Shown here: positions 47,488-55,705 of the stretch, in pieces
How positions within the stretch are numbered: the first letter of the stretch is position 1
Layout of the letters: each line of letters starts with the position of its first letter
Assembly: GCA_002869185.1 (NCBI GenBank)
Contig: PKTN01000001.1
Location: 434,001-498,000 of the forward strand
Direction of reading: 5' to 3'
DNA: 64,000 bases
Source of the DNA: Denitrovibrio sp.
GTDB taxonomy: Bacteria; Chrysiogenota; Deferribacteres; Deferribacterales; Geovibrionaceae
The notes under the pieces: generated by a model
What the model was told of the DNA's origin: nothing
The model's database searches: none
What the model saw: only the letters and a program-made list of their open reading frames with translations
Made by a program: the position numbers and the translations under genes

Positions 47488-49773
47488 TTAACCTATCTCA
47501 ATGTATTGAAGCTCTTTTCGCCATTTACGAATAAGAACTTCTTTGATGACAGTATTTTTTGAATGTGATAGTTCAGGATCATCTGTTAATATTGCAGAAG
47601 CATCTTCTCTCGCATTTTGCAACACTCTGACATCCCTTACTATATTAGAAAAACGAAACTCTGGTAAACCTGATTGTCTTGTACCAAAGAAATCCCCGGG
47701 TCCCCTCATCTCTAAATCTATTTCACTAAGTTTGAATCCATCAGCATGTTGACACATAGCATTAATACGCTCATTAGCCTCTTCTGATATGTGCTCTCCA
47801 CTAACTAAAATGCAATAAGATTGCCTATCACTACGCCCTACTCTACCACGCAGCTGATGTAGTTGAGATAGACCAAACCGTTCTGAGTTTTCTATTATCA
47901 TAACAGTAGCTTGAGGAACATCCACACCTACTTCTATGACAGTTGTTGATACTAATATCTGAAGCTTTCCTGCCTTAAAACCGTCCATAAGCTGGCTCTT
48001 CTGCTCTTGTTTCATTCTACCGTGCAAAAGACCTACATTTTCAACACCGAATACCTCAGATAGCTTACGATGTTCGTCAGTAGCCGCTTTCAGGTCGAGC
48101 TTCTCACTATTTTCGATAAGTGGATATATAATATATATTCCGTGCCCTTTGGCTATCTCTTCACGCATTAATTTGTAAACTTTTTCAATCCGTTCAACAG
48201 AGCTGGTCTTGATAGGCGTCCTGCCGGGTGGTAGTTCATCAATGACGCTAATATCAAGATCGCCATAAAATGAAAGAGCAAGTGTTCTAGGTATAGGTGT
48301 CGCAGTCATCAAGAGTATATCAGGCATATAGCCCTTTTCTATTAGTGACTTCCTCTGTTCAACACCGAACCGGTGCTGTTCGTCAATGATTGCTAGCCCT
48401 AGTTTATTAAAATCTGCGGTCTCTTGAATCACAGCGTGGGTACCAACTACAAAATCAACGTGACCAGCGGCTATTATCTCTTTTGTTCGTCTCTTCTCCG
48501 CAGGTGTCATAGATCCTGTCAGAAGGGCTGAGGTGATATCTGTACCCTGAAGTAATTTAATTAAGTTTTCCATGTGCTGTCTGGCAAGTACTTCCGTAGG
48601 TGCTATTACTGCGACCTGATAGCCATTTTTAACAGCTACAAGCCCTGCGGTGAAAGCGACTATAGTTTTACCGCTACCAACATCACCCTGAATAAGTCTA
48701 TTCATCTGACCAGTTGCAGACATATCATTAAATATGTCTACCATTACTCGTCTTTGAGCGTTAGTAAATTTGAAAGGTAGCAACCCTTTGATCCAGTCTA
48801 GATATTCTTTCTTTATATCGAGAGAGGTACCTGCTTGGCGTTCGTATGATCTCTTTTTATATAGCAAACCCATTTGTAGATAGAAAAGCTCTTCGTAGAT
48901 AAAACGCATTGCGGCTGGGTGTCTTCTCTCTGTAAGCATCTCCAGCTCATAAGGATTCTTAGGTCTATGTATTTCAAGGAGTGCAGCCTTAGCTGTTGGG
49001 AATTTATACTGTTCTTCTAATCTAGCAGGTAGATAATCTGGTATATCTGTCAAATATTTATCTAGTGCGGCATTAACAGCACCAATGTATGTCTTCTGAG
49101 CCACTATCTTTGGTATAGAATAAACAGGGATGATCTTCCCCATCTCAGACTCACTCATAAATTGTGGATGAATGATAGATTCCATACCAGAAAATGATCC
49201 TGATTGACCATACAAGGTGTATTTTTTGCCCTCTTTCAATGCACTGGCTGGATATCCAGCAGAAAACCTGAACCAAACAGCAGCGAACATACCAAAATCA
49301 CTAGTAAAAACTGCCTTATACATACGTTTTCTGTTTCTGGTGGTAACTATTGCGCCCGACTGGAAAATACCTGTCAGAGCCTTTTTACCGCTCCTAGATT
49401 CGCCAATATATTCATATCTGTATGGTAGGTGATAAATTATATCTTCAATAGTCTCTATGTGTGCTTTCGCAAGAGCTTCGGTCGCTTTTTTCCCTATTCC
49501 TGGTAGTTCCGAGACTGATACAGGTTTTATTTCGCCTTTAATTATCATCGACTGAGCCATAATATTAAGTTCAGCTATTATTTTATCTAAAAGCCTTGTA
49601 TCTGGCTGGTCGCTCTCAAGTGCAGACGCAACAAAACCCATCAAAGTATCACCTTGATGGGCTTGTAATTTAGCAATCTTATTAAGGAGTTTTTCTGGTG
49701 TTTTATAAAAAGATGCACCAGCTTCTTTTATCTCATACAATAGCCTGAGAATATCACCCCTGTTATCGGTCAT
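47488..49773 (-). CDS. recG: ATP-dependent DNA helicase RecG
   Basis: 761 residues, about 70 more than the E. coli protein because of an N-terminal extension. N-terminal wedge (OB-fold) region with SVSELPGIGKKATEALAKA, then Walker A GDVGSGKTIVAF, Walker B IIDEQHRFGVEQR, motif III TATPIPRTLALS, and motif VI QLHQLRGRVGRSDRQSYC. It reverses stalled replication forks and processes Holliday junctions. It starts immediately after cheW. Confidence 0.95.
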   Translation of the reverse strand: MTDNRGDILRLLYEIKEAGASFYKTPEKLLNKIAKLQAHQGDTLMGFVASALESDQPDTRLLDKIIAELNIMAQSMIIKGEIKPVSVSELPGIGKKATEALAKAHIETIEDIIYHLPYRYEYIGESRSGKKALTGIFQSGAIVTTRNRKRMYKAVFTSDFGMFAAVWFRFSAGYPASALKEGKKYTLYGQSGSFSGMESIIHPQFMSESEMGKIIPVYSIPKIVAQKTYIGAVNAALDKYLTDIPDYLPARLEEQYKFPTAKAALLEIHRPKNPYELEMLTERRHPAAMRFIYEELFYLQMGLLYKKRSYERQAGTSLDIKKEYLDWIKGLLPFKFTNAQRRVMVDIFNDMSATGQMNRLIQGDVGSGKTIVAFTAGLVAVKNGYQVAVIAPTEVLARQHMENLIKLLQGTDITSALLTGSMTPAEKRRTKEIIAAGHVDFVVGTHAVIQETADFNKLGLAIIDEQHRFGVEQRKSLIEKGYMPDILLMTATPIPRTLALSFYGDLDISVIDELPPGRTPIKTSSVERIEKVYKLMREEIAKGHGIYIIYPLIENSEKLDLKAATDEHRKLSEVFGVENVGLLHGRMKQEQKSQLMDGFKAGKLQILVSTTVIEVGVDVPQATVMIIENSERFGLSQLHQLRGRVGRSDRQSYCILVSGEHISEEANERINAMCQHADGFKLSEIDLEMRGPGDFFGTRQSGLPEFRFSNIVRDVRVLQNAREDASAILTDDPELSHSKNTVIKEVLIRKWRKELQYIEIG

Positions 49774-50226
49774 TTAGAACATGTCTAGTGCATTTGCTTC
49801 GCCAGATCCGAATATTTGGTGGATATCAAATATGATAACCATACCCGTCTGGAGTCTTGCAACGCCTTTGATATAAGCATTATCGACACTTGTAGATGCT
49901 GCTGGAGCTTTATCAACAAGACCATCTTCAACTCTTAGAACCTCTTCAACATGGTCAACGATCAGCCCGACTTGCTTCCCTTTAAGGTTAACAACGATAA
50001 TCCTTGTTGAGTTAGTGTATTCATTCGCAATTATCCCCATCTTTTTTCTAAGGTCGACAATCGGTATAACTTTCCCACGAATATTTATAATCCCTTCCAC
50101 AAATGAAGGAGCTTTAGGCACTTTAGTAATCTCTATCATGCGAAGAATTTCTTCGATGTCCATGATGTCAATTCCGTACTTCTCTTCATCTAGTAAGAGA
50201 TTAACATACTGCTTATAATCAGCCAT
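49774..50226 (-). CDS. cheW: CheW-type chemotaxis scaffold
   Basis: 150 residues. CheW fold with YVNLLLDEEKYGIDIMDIEEILRM, VPKAPSFVEGIINIRGKVIPIVDLRKKMGI (INIRGxxxPVxDL-type motif), and QVGLIVDHVEEVLR. It couples receptors to CheA. No other chemotaxis gene is in the window, and pairing with recG is not a known functional unit, so the adjacency is probably incidental. Confidence 0.92.
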   Translation of the reverse strand: MADYKQYVNLLLDEEKYGIDIMDIEEILRMIEITKVPKAPSFVEGIINIRGKVIPIVDLRKKMGIIANEYTNSTRIIVVNLKGKQVGLIVDHVEEVLRVEDGLVDKAPAASTSVDNAYIKGVARLQTGMVIIFDIHQIFGSGEANALDMF

Positions 50227-50285
50227 AATAAACCTCGGTCTGTATTTTCTAAAATAATAACAGGCATTTCAGCTTTATGCAAATG

Positions 50286-50654
50286 TTAAACTAGAACCTG
50301 ATCTTTGTTTACTATCCTGTTCTGTGAATCTACCTGCACAACTGTAGGTTTATAAGTTTCTAGATCTTTTTCATCCATCATAGCAAATGTTGCAATGATA
50401 ACCATATCTCCAACCTGTACGTGTCTTGCAGCAGCTCCATTTAAGCAAATTTCGCCACTCCCTCTTCTACCTTTAATTGTATAAGTGTGAAATCTAGCTC
50501 CATTAGTAATGTTCCAGATATCCACTTTTTCGTATTCAAGCATACCTGCAGCTTCCATAAGGTCTTCATCTATACCTATACTACCCTCATAATGAAGATC
50601 AGCATCTGTAACTGTAGCTCTATGAATCTTTGACTTAAACATATCTCTAAGCAT
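50286..50654 (-). CDS. panD: Aspartate 1-decarboxylase
   Basis: 122 residues. Proenzyme that makes beta-alanine for pantothenate and self-cleaves at Gly-Ser to form the pyruvoyl group; here the site is in [13 protein letters not shown] near residue 24. Also [18 protein letters not shown] and IIATFAMM. Start ATG is 11 bases after panC. Last gene of panBCD. Confidence 0.95.
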   Translation of the reverse strand: MLRDMFKSKIHRATVTDADLHYEGSIGIDEDLMEAAGMLEYEKVDIWNITNGARFHTYTIKGRRGSGEICLNGAAARHVQVGDMVIIATFAMMDEKDLETYKPTVVQVDSQNRIVNKDQVLV

Positions 50655-50665
50655 CTAAGCACCTC

Positions 50666-51511
50666 TTATATCGTGAAATATTTATTATCTATTAATCTTG
50701 CTTTGCCAACTTTTACTGCCAATGCAAGAACAAAGTCCCCATCTATTGTCTCAAGTGAGCTGATCATCTCAGGATGAACAAGCTCTACATAATCAACATT
50801 AGTATTTGCGTGACTATGTATAAAATCTATAACTTTATTTCTAATAGCTTTTGCGTCCCTTTCGCCATCCTTAATCAGACTCTCAACCAAATTAAAAGAT
50901 TTTGACAGACTAAGGGCAGCCCCTCTCTCCTCATCTTTCAGGTAAACGTTTCTAGAGCTCAAGGCAAGACCGTCAGCCTCTCTTATGATTGGCATACCTA
51001 TCACTTCAACATCCATATTGAGGTCGCGCACCATGCTTTTAATAACCTGCAACTGCTGATAATCCTTTGAACCAAAATATGCTCTGTCGGGTGACATAAT
51101 ATTGAAAAGTTTACAAACTATTGTGGATACCCCATCAAAATGCCCAGGGCGTGATAGACCACAAAGGTTTTCTGTAACACCTGTAAGTTTTATTGTTGTT
51201 AGATAATTTTCAGGATATATATCTGTTGGAGTTGGAAAAAAGATGATGTCAGCGCCAGCTTTATTAAGCATATCCCTGTCACGGTCAAAGTCTCTAGGGT
51301 ATGCCTCCAAGTCTTCATTAGGTCCAAACTGAGTTGGGTTAACAAAAATACTAACGACAGTAACATCGTTTTCAGAAACACTCTTGTTAACAAGACTCAT
51401 ATGCCCTTCATGAAGGAACCCCATGGTAGGAACCATGCCTATGGACTTACCTGCGCCTTTCAGCCTCTTTATCTCTGCTTTAGTATCTTTAATATTCTCT
51501 ATAATATTCAT
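50666..51511 (-). CDS. panC: Pantothenate synthetase
   Basis: 281 residues. Ligates pantoate and beta-alanine with ATP. N-terminal VPTMGFLHEGHMSLV carries the HxGH ATP motif, VNPTQFGPNEDLEAYPR the pantoate contact, and YFGSKDYQQLQ the KMSKS-like region. Between panB and panD. Cytosolic. Confidence 0.95.
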   Translation of the reverse strand: MNIIENIKDTKAEIKRLKGAGKSIGMVPTMGFLHEGHMSLVNKSVSENDVTVVSIFVNPTQFGPNEDLEAYPRDFDRDRDMLNKAGADIIFFPTPTDIYPENYLTTIKLTGVTENLCGLSRPGHFDGVSTIVCKLFNIMSPDRAYFGSKDYQQLQVIKSMVRDLNMDVEVIGMPIIREADGLALSSRNVYLKDEERGAALSLSKSFNLVESLIKDGERDAKAIRNKVIDFIHSHANTNVDYVELVHPEMISSLETIDGDFVLALAVKVGKARLIDNKYFTI

Positions 51512-51519
51512 AATTTACC

Positions 51520-52329
51520 TTAAAATGAATGTTTATCTTCTGGAAAACGTGATGCTTTTACATCGTTGATGTAGCCTGCACAAGCTTCAGAAATAATAGT
51601 TTTAACGTCTGCATACTGCTTTACAAATTTCGGTACAAAATCATCAAAAAATCCAAAGACATCGTGAAAGACGAGTACTTGACCATCACAACCGACCCCA
51701 GCTCCTATACCTATGGTAGGAATAGAGATGCTTTCAGACACCGTTGTAGCTATATCTGCGACAACACCCTCTATCACTATTGCAAATGCACCAGCCTCTT
51801 CTAAAGCCTTTGCATCTTTAAGCATAGCTTCGGGACCAGTTCGCCCTTGTATCTTATACCCTCCCATGACATTTACCATTTGAGGTAGAAGCCCTATGTG
51901 CCCCATAACAGGGATACCAGCCTCTATTAGTTTTCTAACAAGAGGAGCTTTCGTCTCTCCACCCTCTATCTTAACAGCATCAAAACCAGTCTCTTTGATA
52001 AGTCTGATACAGTTTGAAAGTGCTTGTTCGTCTGAGATATGATAAGAGCCGAATGGCATATCGGCAACAAGATAAGCGCGCTTAGCGGCACGTTTAACAG
52101 CTTTGCAGTGGTAAATAATTTCATCGATAGTGACAGGTATTGTACTTTCGTGCCCATCAACTACCATACCTAGGCTATCACCTACAAGTATAAGATCGAC
52201 ACCAGCTTTATCAAGCATCGTGGCAGAAGTATAGTCATATGCAGTGAGACAGGCAATCTTTTCACCGTCACGCTTCATATTACTGAAAGTATTTACATTT
52301 ATCTTTTTGAGTTCTGAATATTTGCTCAT
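51520..52329 (-). CDS. panB: 3-methyl-2-oxobutanoate hydroxymethyltransferase
   Basis: 269 residues. Adds a hydroxymethyl group from methylene-THF to ketoisovalerate, the first pantothenate step. Mg-binding GDSLGMVVDGHEST near 50-62, VMGHIGLLPQMVN, VIEGVVADIA, and GIGAGVGCDGQVLVFHD. Its ribosome site is held in a hairpin of the structured leader at 52330-52427. First gene of panBCD. Confidence 0.95.
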   Translation of the reverse strand: MSKYSELKKINVNTFSNMKRDGEKIACLTAYDYTSATMLDKAGVDLILVGDSLGMVVDGHESTIPVTIDEIIYHCKAVKRAAKRAYLVADMPFGSYHISDEQALSNCIRLIKETGFDAVKIEGGETKAPLVRKLIEAGIPVMGHIGLLPQMVNVMGGYKIQGRTGPEAMLKDAKALEEAGAFAIVIEGVVADIATTVSESISIPTIGIGAGVGCDGQVLVFHDVFGFFDDFVPKFVKQYADVKTIISEACAGYINDVKASRFPEDKHSF

Positions 52330-52427
52330 TTAAATCTCCGTTTAGGGATAACGGAAGACGCAACTCGAGCACGGTTGAAAGGTATATTGACTTCTCACGT
52401 GTCTCGGTCCTTCCGGATCCAAGCACA
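52330..52427 (-). promoter_or_regulatory. Pan-motif-like structured leader of panBCD
   Basis: A hairpin at 52399-52426 (minus) reads GTG CTTGG A TCC GGAA GGA CCGAG A CAC: the arms pair as GTG/CAC, CTTGG/CCGAG and TCC/GGA around a GGAA tetraloop, leaving exactly one bulged A on each side. A second hairpin with bulged As can form at about 52371-52399. The stem TTCCGTT/AACGGAG around 52330-52355 holds the GGAG ribosome site of panB. Hairpins with two bulged adenosines in leaders of pan genes are the pan RNA motif as I recall it. No Rfam search was possible. Confidence 0.6.
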
Positions 52428-52430
52428 GAT

Positions 52431-52459
52431 AAATTAGTATATTAAATATTATTCGTCAA
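52431..52459 (-). promoter_or_regulatory. Promoter of panBCD
   Basis: Minus strand TTGACG (52459-52454), a 17-base spacer, TAATTT (52436-52431). The predicted start near 52426 coincides with the first base of the leader hairpin. The -10 is weak. Confidence 0.45.
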
Positions 52460-52461
52460 GC

Positions 52462-52998
52462 TTAAAAACTAGGCGGTGTGCCTACCCAGAAAGCGACAGC
52501 TGGTTGGTCTGTTCTATTTCTTATCTTATGAGGAAGATTAGAGCTGAAGTATATACACTCACCAGTCTTTAAGTAATGCTCCTCAGCGCCTATAACAACG
52601 CAGATTTCGCCTTCTATAACAAATCCGAGTTCTTCACCTGTATGAGTATAGAAATCACTTCCTGTTTCACCATAAGGGTCAAGCTCTATAAGGATTGGCT
52701 CCATCTTGCGGTTAATAAGTTTAGAAGCAAGAAAAGACATAGAGATATTCTTATTCTTTAAAACCTTATAATCAGGATGGCTGAATATGTTTACAATATT
52801 ACGTTCATCTTCAAAAAGTTCGCTAATAGTCGTTCCAAGTGCGTAGCATATCTTTTTTAAAGAAGCTATTGATGGAGAGTTTTTTCCATTTTCGATCTGA
52901 CTGATGAAACTCTTTGTAAATCCAGTCTTTTGAGAAATATCTTCTAGGGTCATACCCAGTTTTTTTCTAGTTTCTCTTAATTTGATACCGTAAGACAT
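52462..52998 (-). CDS. XRE-type transcription regulator with C-terminal cupin domain
   Basis: 178 residues from the ATG at 52998. N-terminal HTH (about 3-60: KLRETRKKLGMTLEDISQKTGFTKSFISQIENGKNSPS) followed by a cupin domain (about 100-178: THTGEELGFVIEGEICVVIGAEEHYL, YFSSNLPHKIRNRT). Such proteins, often relatives of PuuR, sense small molecules such as polyamines or amino acids. Its own promoter lies between two inverted half-sites (53012-53066), pointing to autoregulation. The pan promoter starts right after its stop codon. Confidence 0.85.
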   Translation of the reverse strand: MSYGIKLRETRKKLGMTLEDISQKTGFTKSFISQIENGKNSPSIASLKKICYALGTTISELFEDERNIVNIFSHPDYKVLKNKNISMSFLASKLINRKMEPILIELDPYGETGSDFYTHTGEELGFVIEGEICVVIGAEEHYLKTGECIYFSSNLPHKIRNRTDQPAVAFWVGTPPSF

Positions 52999-53011
52999 AA
53001 CACACCCCTGC

Positions 53012-53066
53012 TCATTATTAATTGAATTATATATAAAAGTTAAATTTAATGTCAAGTTAATAATGA
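53012..53066 (-). promoter_or_regulatory. Promoter of the XRE-cupin gene between inverted repeats
   Basis: Minus strand TTGACA (53055-53050, perfect), 18-base spacer, TATAAT (53031-53026, perfect). Ten-base inverted repeats TCATTATTAA (53012-53021) and TTAATAATGA (53057-53066) flank it exactly, so the two half-sites bracket both hexamers. Confidence 0.65.
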
Positions 53067-53156
53067 CTTCTGTTAAATATTATTACAATGGTTTATTAAT
53101 ATGTTATACCGATTTTTCAGAATTAGTTAATTCAGGCTCAAATTTATTTTTAACAG

Positions 53157-53184
53157 TTGACCTTTACTGAGAGTAGTTTATGAT
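53157..53184 (+). promoter_or_regulatory. Promoter of the gamma-carbonic anhydrase gene
   Basis: Plus strand TTGACC (53157-53162), 16-base spacer, TATGAT (53179-53184); each hexamer matches five of six consensus bases. Confidence 0.55.
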
Positions 53185-53220
53185 TAAGATTATCAAAATC
53201 AACTAGACTACAGGTGAAAA

Positions 53221-53751
53221 ATGGATAGTGTAAAACGTAGGCTAAATACTAAGCCAAAAGTTGGAAATAAAGTTTATGTTGCTGACAGTGCAGATGTTAT
53301 AGGTGAAGTCGAATTAGCTGACGATAGTAGTATATGGTTTAACGTAGTACTTAGAGGGGATGTAGAGAAAATCAGTATCGGAAAATGTTCAAATGTGCAA
53401 GATGGTACAGTAATTCATACTACTCTTGATAAATTCCCTACTATAATAGGCGACTATGTAACCATAGGACACAACGCAATGCTACATGGATGTACTGTAG
53501 AAAATAATGTACTTATTGGCATAGGAGCCATCGTATTGGACAACTCTACAATAGGTGAAAACTCAATAGTAGCAGCAGGTTCACTCATCCCTCCAGGCAA
53601 AGTATTCCCTCCTAACTCACTCCTTAAAGGGAGTCCTGCCAAGGTTGCAAAAATACTTTCTGATGAAGATGTGGCAAGCATAAGAGACTATGCTGACAGA
53701 TACCTAAAGTACAAAGATTTATACATTGAAGAAGGATATGAGAAAATATAG
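53221..53751 (+). CDS. Gamma-carbonic anhydrase / hexapeptide-repeat protein
   Basis: 176 residues, left-handed beta-helix hexapeptide repeats (VGNKVYVADSADVIGEV, SSIWFNVVLRGD). Metal histidines lie in TIGHNAMLHGCT near residues 80-91, with a third His in the IHTTLD segment. This is the gamma-carbonic anhydrase-like (YrdA/PaaY-like) family; activity is not certain. Promoter at 53157-53184. It is divergent from the XRE-cupin gene. Confidence 0.85.
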   Translation: MDSVKRRLNTKPKVGNKVYVADSADVIGEVELADDSSIWFNVVLRGDVEKISIGKCSNVQDGTVIHTTLDKFPTIIGDYVTIGHNAMLHGCTVENNVLIGIGAIVLDNSTIGENSIVAAGSLIPPGKVFPPNSLLKGSPAKVAKILSDEDVASIRDYADRYLKYKDLYIEEGYEKI

Positions 53752-53805
53752 CTATTCAGATATATCTATTTAATTGGCTATTACAACAAATTTAACAAGC
53801 GTACT

Positions 53806-53852
53806 ATAACCGTTTTATTTTCACTGAATTTGATCAACTAGAAATAGAACGG
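53806..53852. terminator. Weak hairpin between carbonic anhydrase and SDR genes
   Basis: Arms AACCGTT (53806-53812) and AACGGTT (53846-53852) with some extra pairing inside (TATTT/AAATA); no T run on the plus side. It sits between two converging genes, so it may act as a poor terminator. Confidence 0.3.
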
Positions 53853-53881
53853 TTTCTAACTTTTAGATATATTATTGACGG

Positions 53882-54679
53882 CTATTTCCCAGTAGCTTTA
53901 GAACCCGCAAGGATTCCACCATCTACATGGAGCTCTATTCCTGTGACATATTTTGATTCATCAGATGCAAGATACAAAGCTGCATAAGCCACATCAAGAG
54001 GATCACCCATAACTCCTAGTGGAATATCACTGGCAATGCCTTTTATTGACTTATCTCTCTCTTCACCCGTCCCAATCATAGCATCCCACATTGGAGTAAG
54101 TATCGCACCAGGATGTATAGAATTGCATCTAATTGAATAATCTTGTTCTGCACAATAAAGAGCAACTGATTTTGTATGGTTCCTCACAGCGGCTTTACTA
54201 GAGGCGTAGGCTGTTGCAAACGGAATCCCTACAACGCCAGATCTTGATGAAATATTTATAATGCTAGCACTTTTTGATGCCTTCATCATTTTAATGCCAT
54301 ATTTGCAACCAAGGGCGACACCGTCTAAATTAATTTCATGTACCTTATGCCAACTATCCATATTTATGTTTTCAGGATCAAAAGGACCTTCAGCTTCAAG
54401 GAAACCAGTTATTCCTGCATTGTTTACTACAACATCAAGATGACCATATTTATCTACAATTACTTTAGAAAGCTCTTCCCAGTCTTCTTCAACTGCAACA
54501 TCTAAATGGTAGTACTCAGTCTTTCCACCTATATTACTAGTTGTTTTATACCCTAACTTATCATTTATATCTGTCAAAATAACTATGGCACCCTCTTCTA
54601 CGAAAAGCTTTGCAATAGCCTCACCTATACCTCTAGCTGCACCTGTTATAAGAACTTTTTTATTTGATAATCGATCCAT
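53882..54679 (-). CDS. Short-chain dehydrogenase/reductase
   Basis: 265 residues, classical SDR. TGAARGIGEAIAKLF (TGxxxGIG, residues 12-26), LTDIN with Asp favouring NAD, VNNAGITGFL (NNAG), INISSRSGVVG, and the catalytic YASSK (about 157-161). The C-terminal YVTGIELHVDGG is typical. Substrate unknown. Single gene, convergent with the carbonic anhydrase. Confidence 0.9.
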   Translation of the reverse strand: MDRLSNKKVLITGAARGIGEAIAKLFVEEGAIVILTDINDKLGYKTTSNIGGKTEYYHLDVAVEEDWEELSKVIVDKYGHLDVVVNNAGITGFLEAEGPFDPENINMDSWHKVHEINLDGVALGCKYGIKMMKASKSASIINISSRSGVVGIPFATAYASSKAAVRNHTKSVALYCAEQDYSIRCNSIHPGAILTPMWDAMIGTGEERDKSIKGIASDIPLGVMGDPLDVAYAALYLASDESKYVTGIELHVDGGILAGSKATGK

Positions 54680-54713
54680 ATTGTCACCTATTACTATATA
54701 TTTACAAACAAAA

Positions 54714-54738
54714 AAGGCGACCCCGAAGGATCGCCTTT
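54714..54738 (-). terminator. Terminator downstream of the LysM lipoprotein gene
   Basis: Minus strand GGCGATCC-TTCG-GGGTCGCC: an eight-base stem with a UUCG tetraloop, then six T. Located 20 bases after the lipoprotein stop and 35 bases upstream of the SDR start. Confidence 0.85.
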
Positions 54739-54760
54739 ATTTATAAATATGAGAGAAATC

Positions 54761-55609
54761 TTATTTTCCGTCAAACAGTGACCAAGGTCCTCTTGTTTTA
54801 GAGAAATCAGAAGCCTTTGCTTTTTCATCATCTTCAAAGTACTTGCGTATCTTGAAAATCTGATTAGGGAAGATAAGGTCAGGATCTTTGATCTGATCTT
54901 TGTTAGCCCAGTAAATGAGAGGCCACATAAATGGGTTCATAAACTTAGCTTTAGAGATGTTCCAAAGGTTATCACCTTTAACAACTTTATAGTCTTCTGT
55001 CTGCGCTTTCATCATCTGAGCTCTAAGCTTAGCTTTACGCGCAGCCTCAGCTTTTTTAGCAGCAGCTTTACCTTCTATGATCTCTTGTTGGATTGTACCG
55101 TTATCAATTTCAACTTGCTCAAGGACAGCGAGAGCTTTTTCACTTTCACACTTGTCTATAAGAGCTTGAGCTTCATTGATCTTAGCCATTGCAGCTTTGT
55201 AAGAAGCGGAGTACATGCTTCCATCTTCGTTAGCAGCGACATTTAGATTCTTCTTAACAGAGTCAAGTTCAGCTTGAGCTTTGTCATTCATTTTTGAACG
55301 CTCAGCAGCGATTTCTTTAGCTTTTTCGAAGTCCTGAATAGCAGAAAGTAATTCCGCTTTAGCCGCATCATAAAGAGCGCCTTTATCATCAGAAGATTCA
55401 GCTTGTGCCATTTTTGCTTCAGCAGCAGCTACAGCAGCTTTTGCTCTAGAATATTCTTCAGTAGCACACTTTTCAGCACCACTTTCCTGAGCAGCTTTCA
55501 TTGCAGCTTTAGCGTTATCCATTTCTTGTACTGGTGGCTTAGAGCAACCTGTAACTACAAGAACAGCTACTAAAACAGCAAACATTATCAATTTGGAAAA
55601 TCTGGTCAT
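54761..55609 (-). CDS. LysM-domain lipoprotein with helical repeats
   Basis: 282 residues from the ATG at 55609 (TRFSKLIMFAVLVAVLVVTGCSKPP), nine bases after GGAGG. Lipoprotein signal with lipobox VVTGC. The mature part is alanine/lysine-rich and helical (about 20-205), probably coiled, and contains conserved Cys at two places. A LysM domain (about 210-262: DYKVVKGDNLWNISKAKFMNPF, LIFPNQIFKI) binds peptidoglycan. Such proteins tether the outer membrane to the wall. No other domain recognised. Confidence 0.85.
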   Translation of the reverse strand: MTRFSKLIMFAVLVAVLVVTGCSKPPVQEMDNAKAAMKAAQESGAEKCATEEYSRAKAAVAAAEAKMAQAESSDDKGALYDAAKAELLSAIQDFEKAKEIAAERSKMNDKAQAELDSVKKNLNVAANEDGSMYSASYKAAMAKINEAQALIDKCESEKALAVLEQVEIDNGTIQQEIIEGKAAAKKAEAARKAKLRAQMMKAQTEDYKVVKGDNLWNISKAKFMNPFMWPLIYWANKDQIKDPDLIFPNQIFKIRKYFEDDEKAKASDFSKTRGPWSLFDGK

Positions 55610-55705
55610 TAGAGTCCTCCCTTCCATATTCGAGTATTATTAGCTAAATGCTAACATAGGATTTCATATATGTCAAATTCGTAAGTTGTAAAACTTTCTT
55701 ATTTC

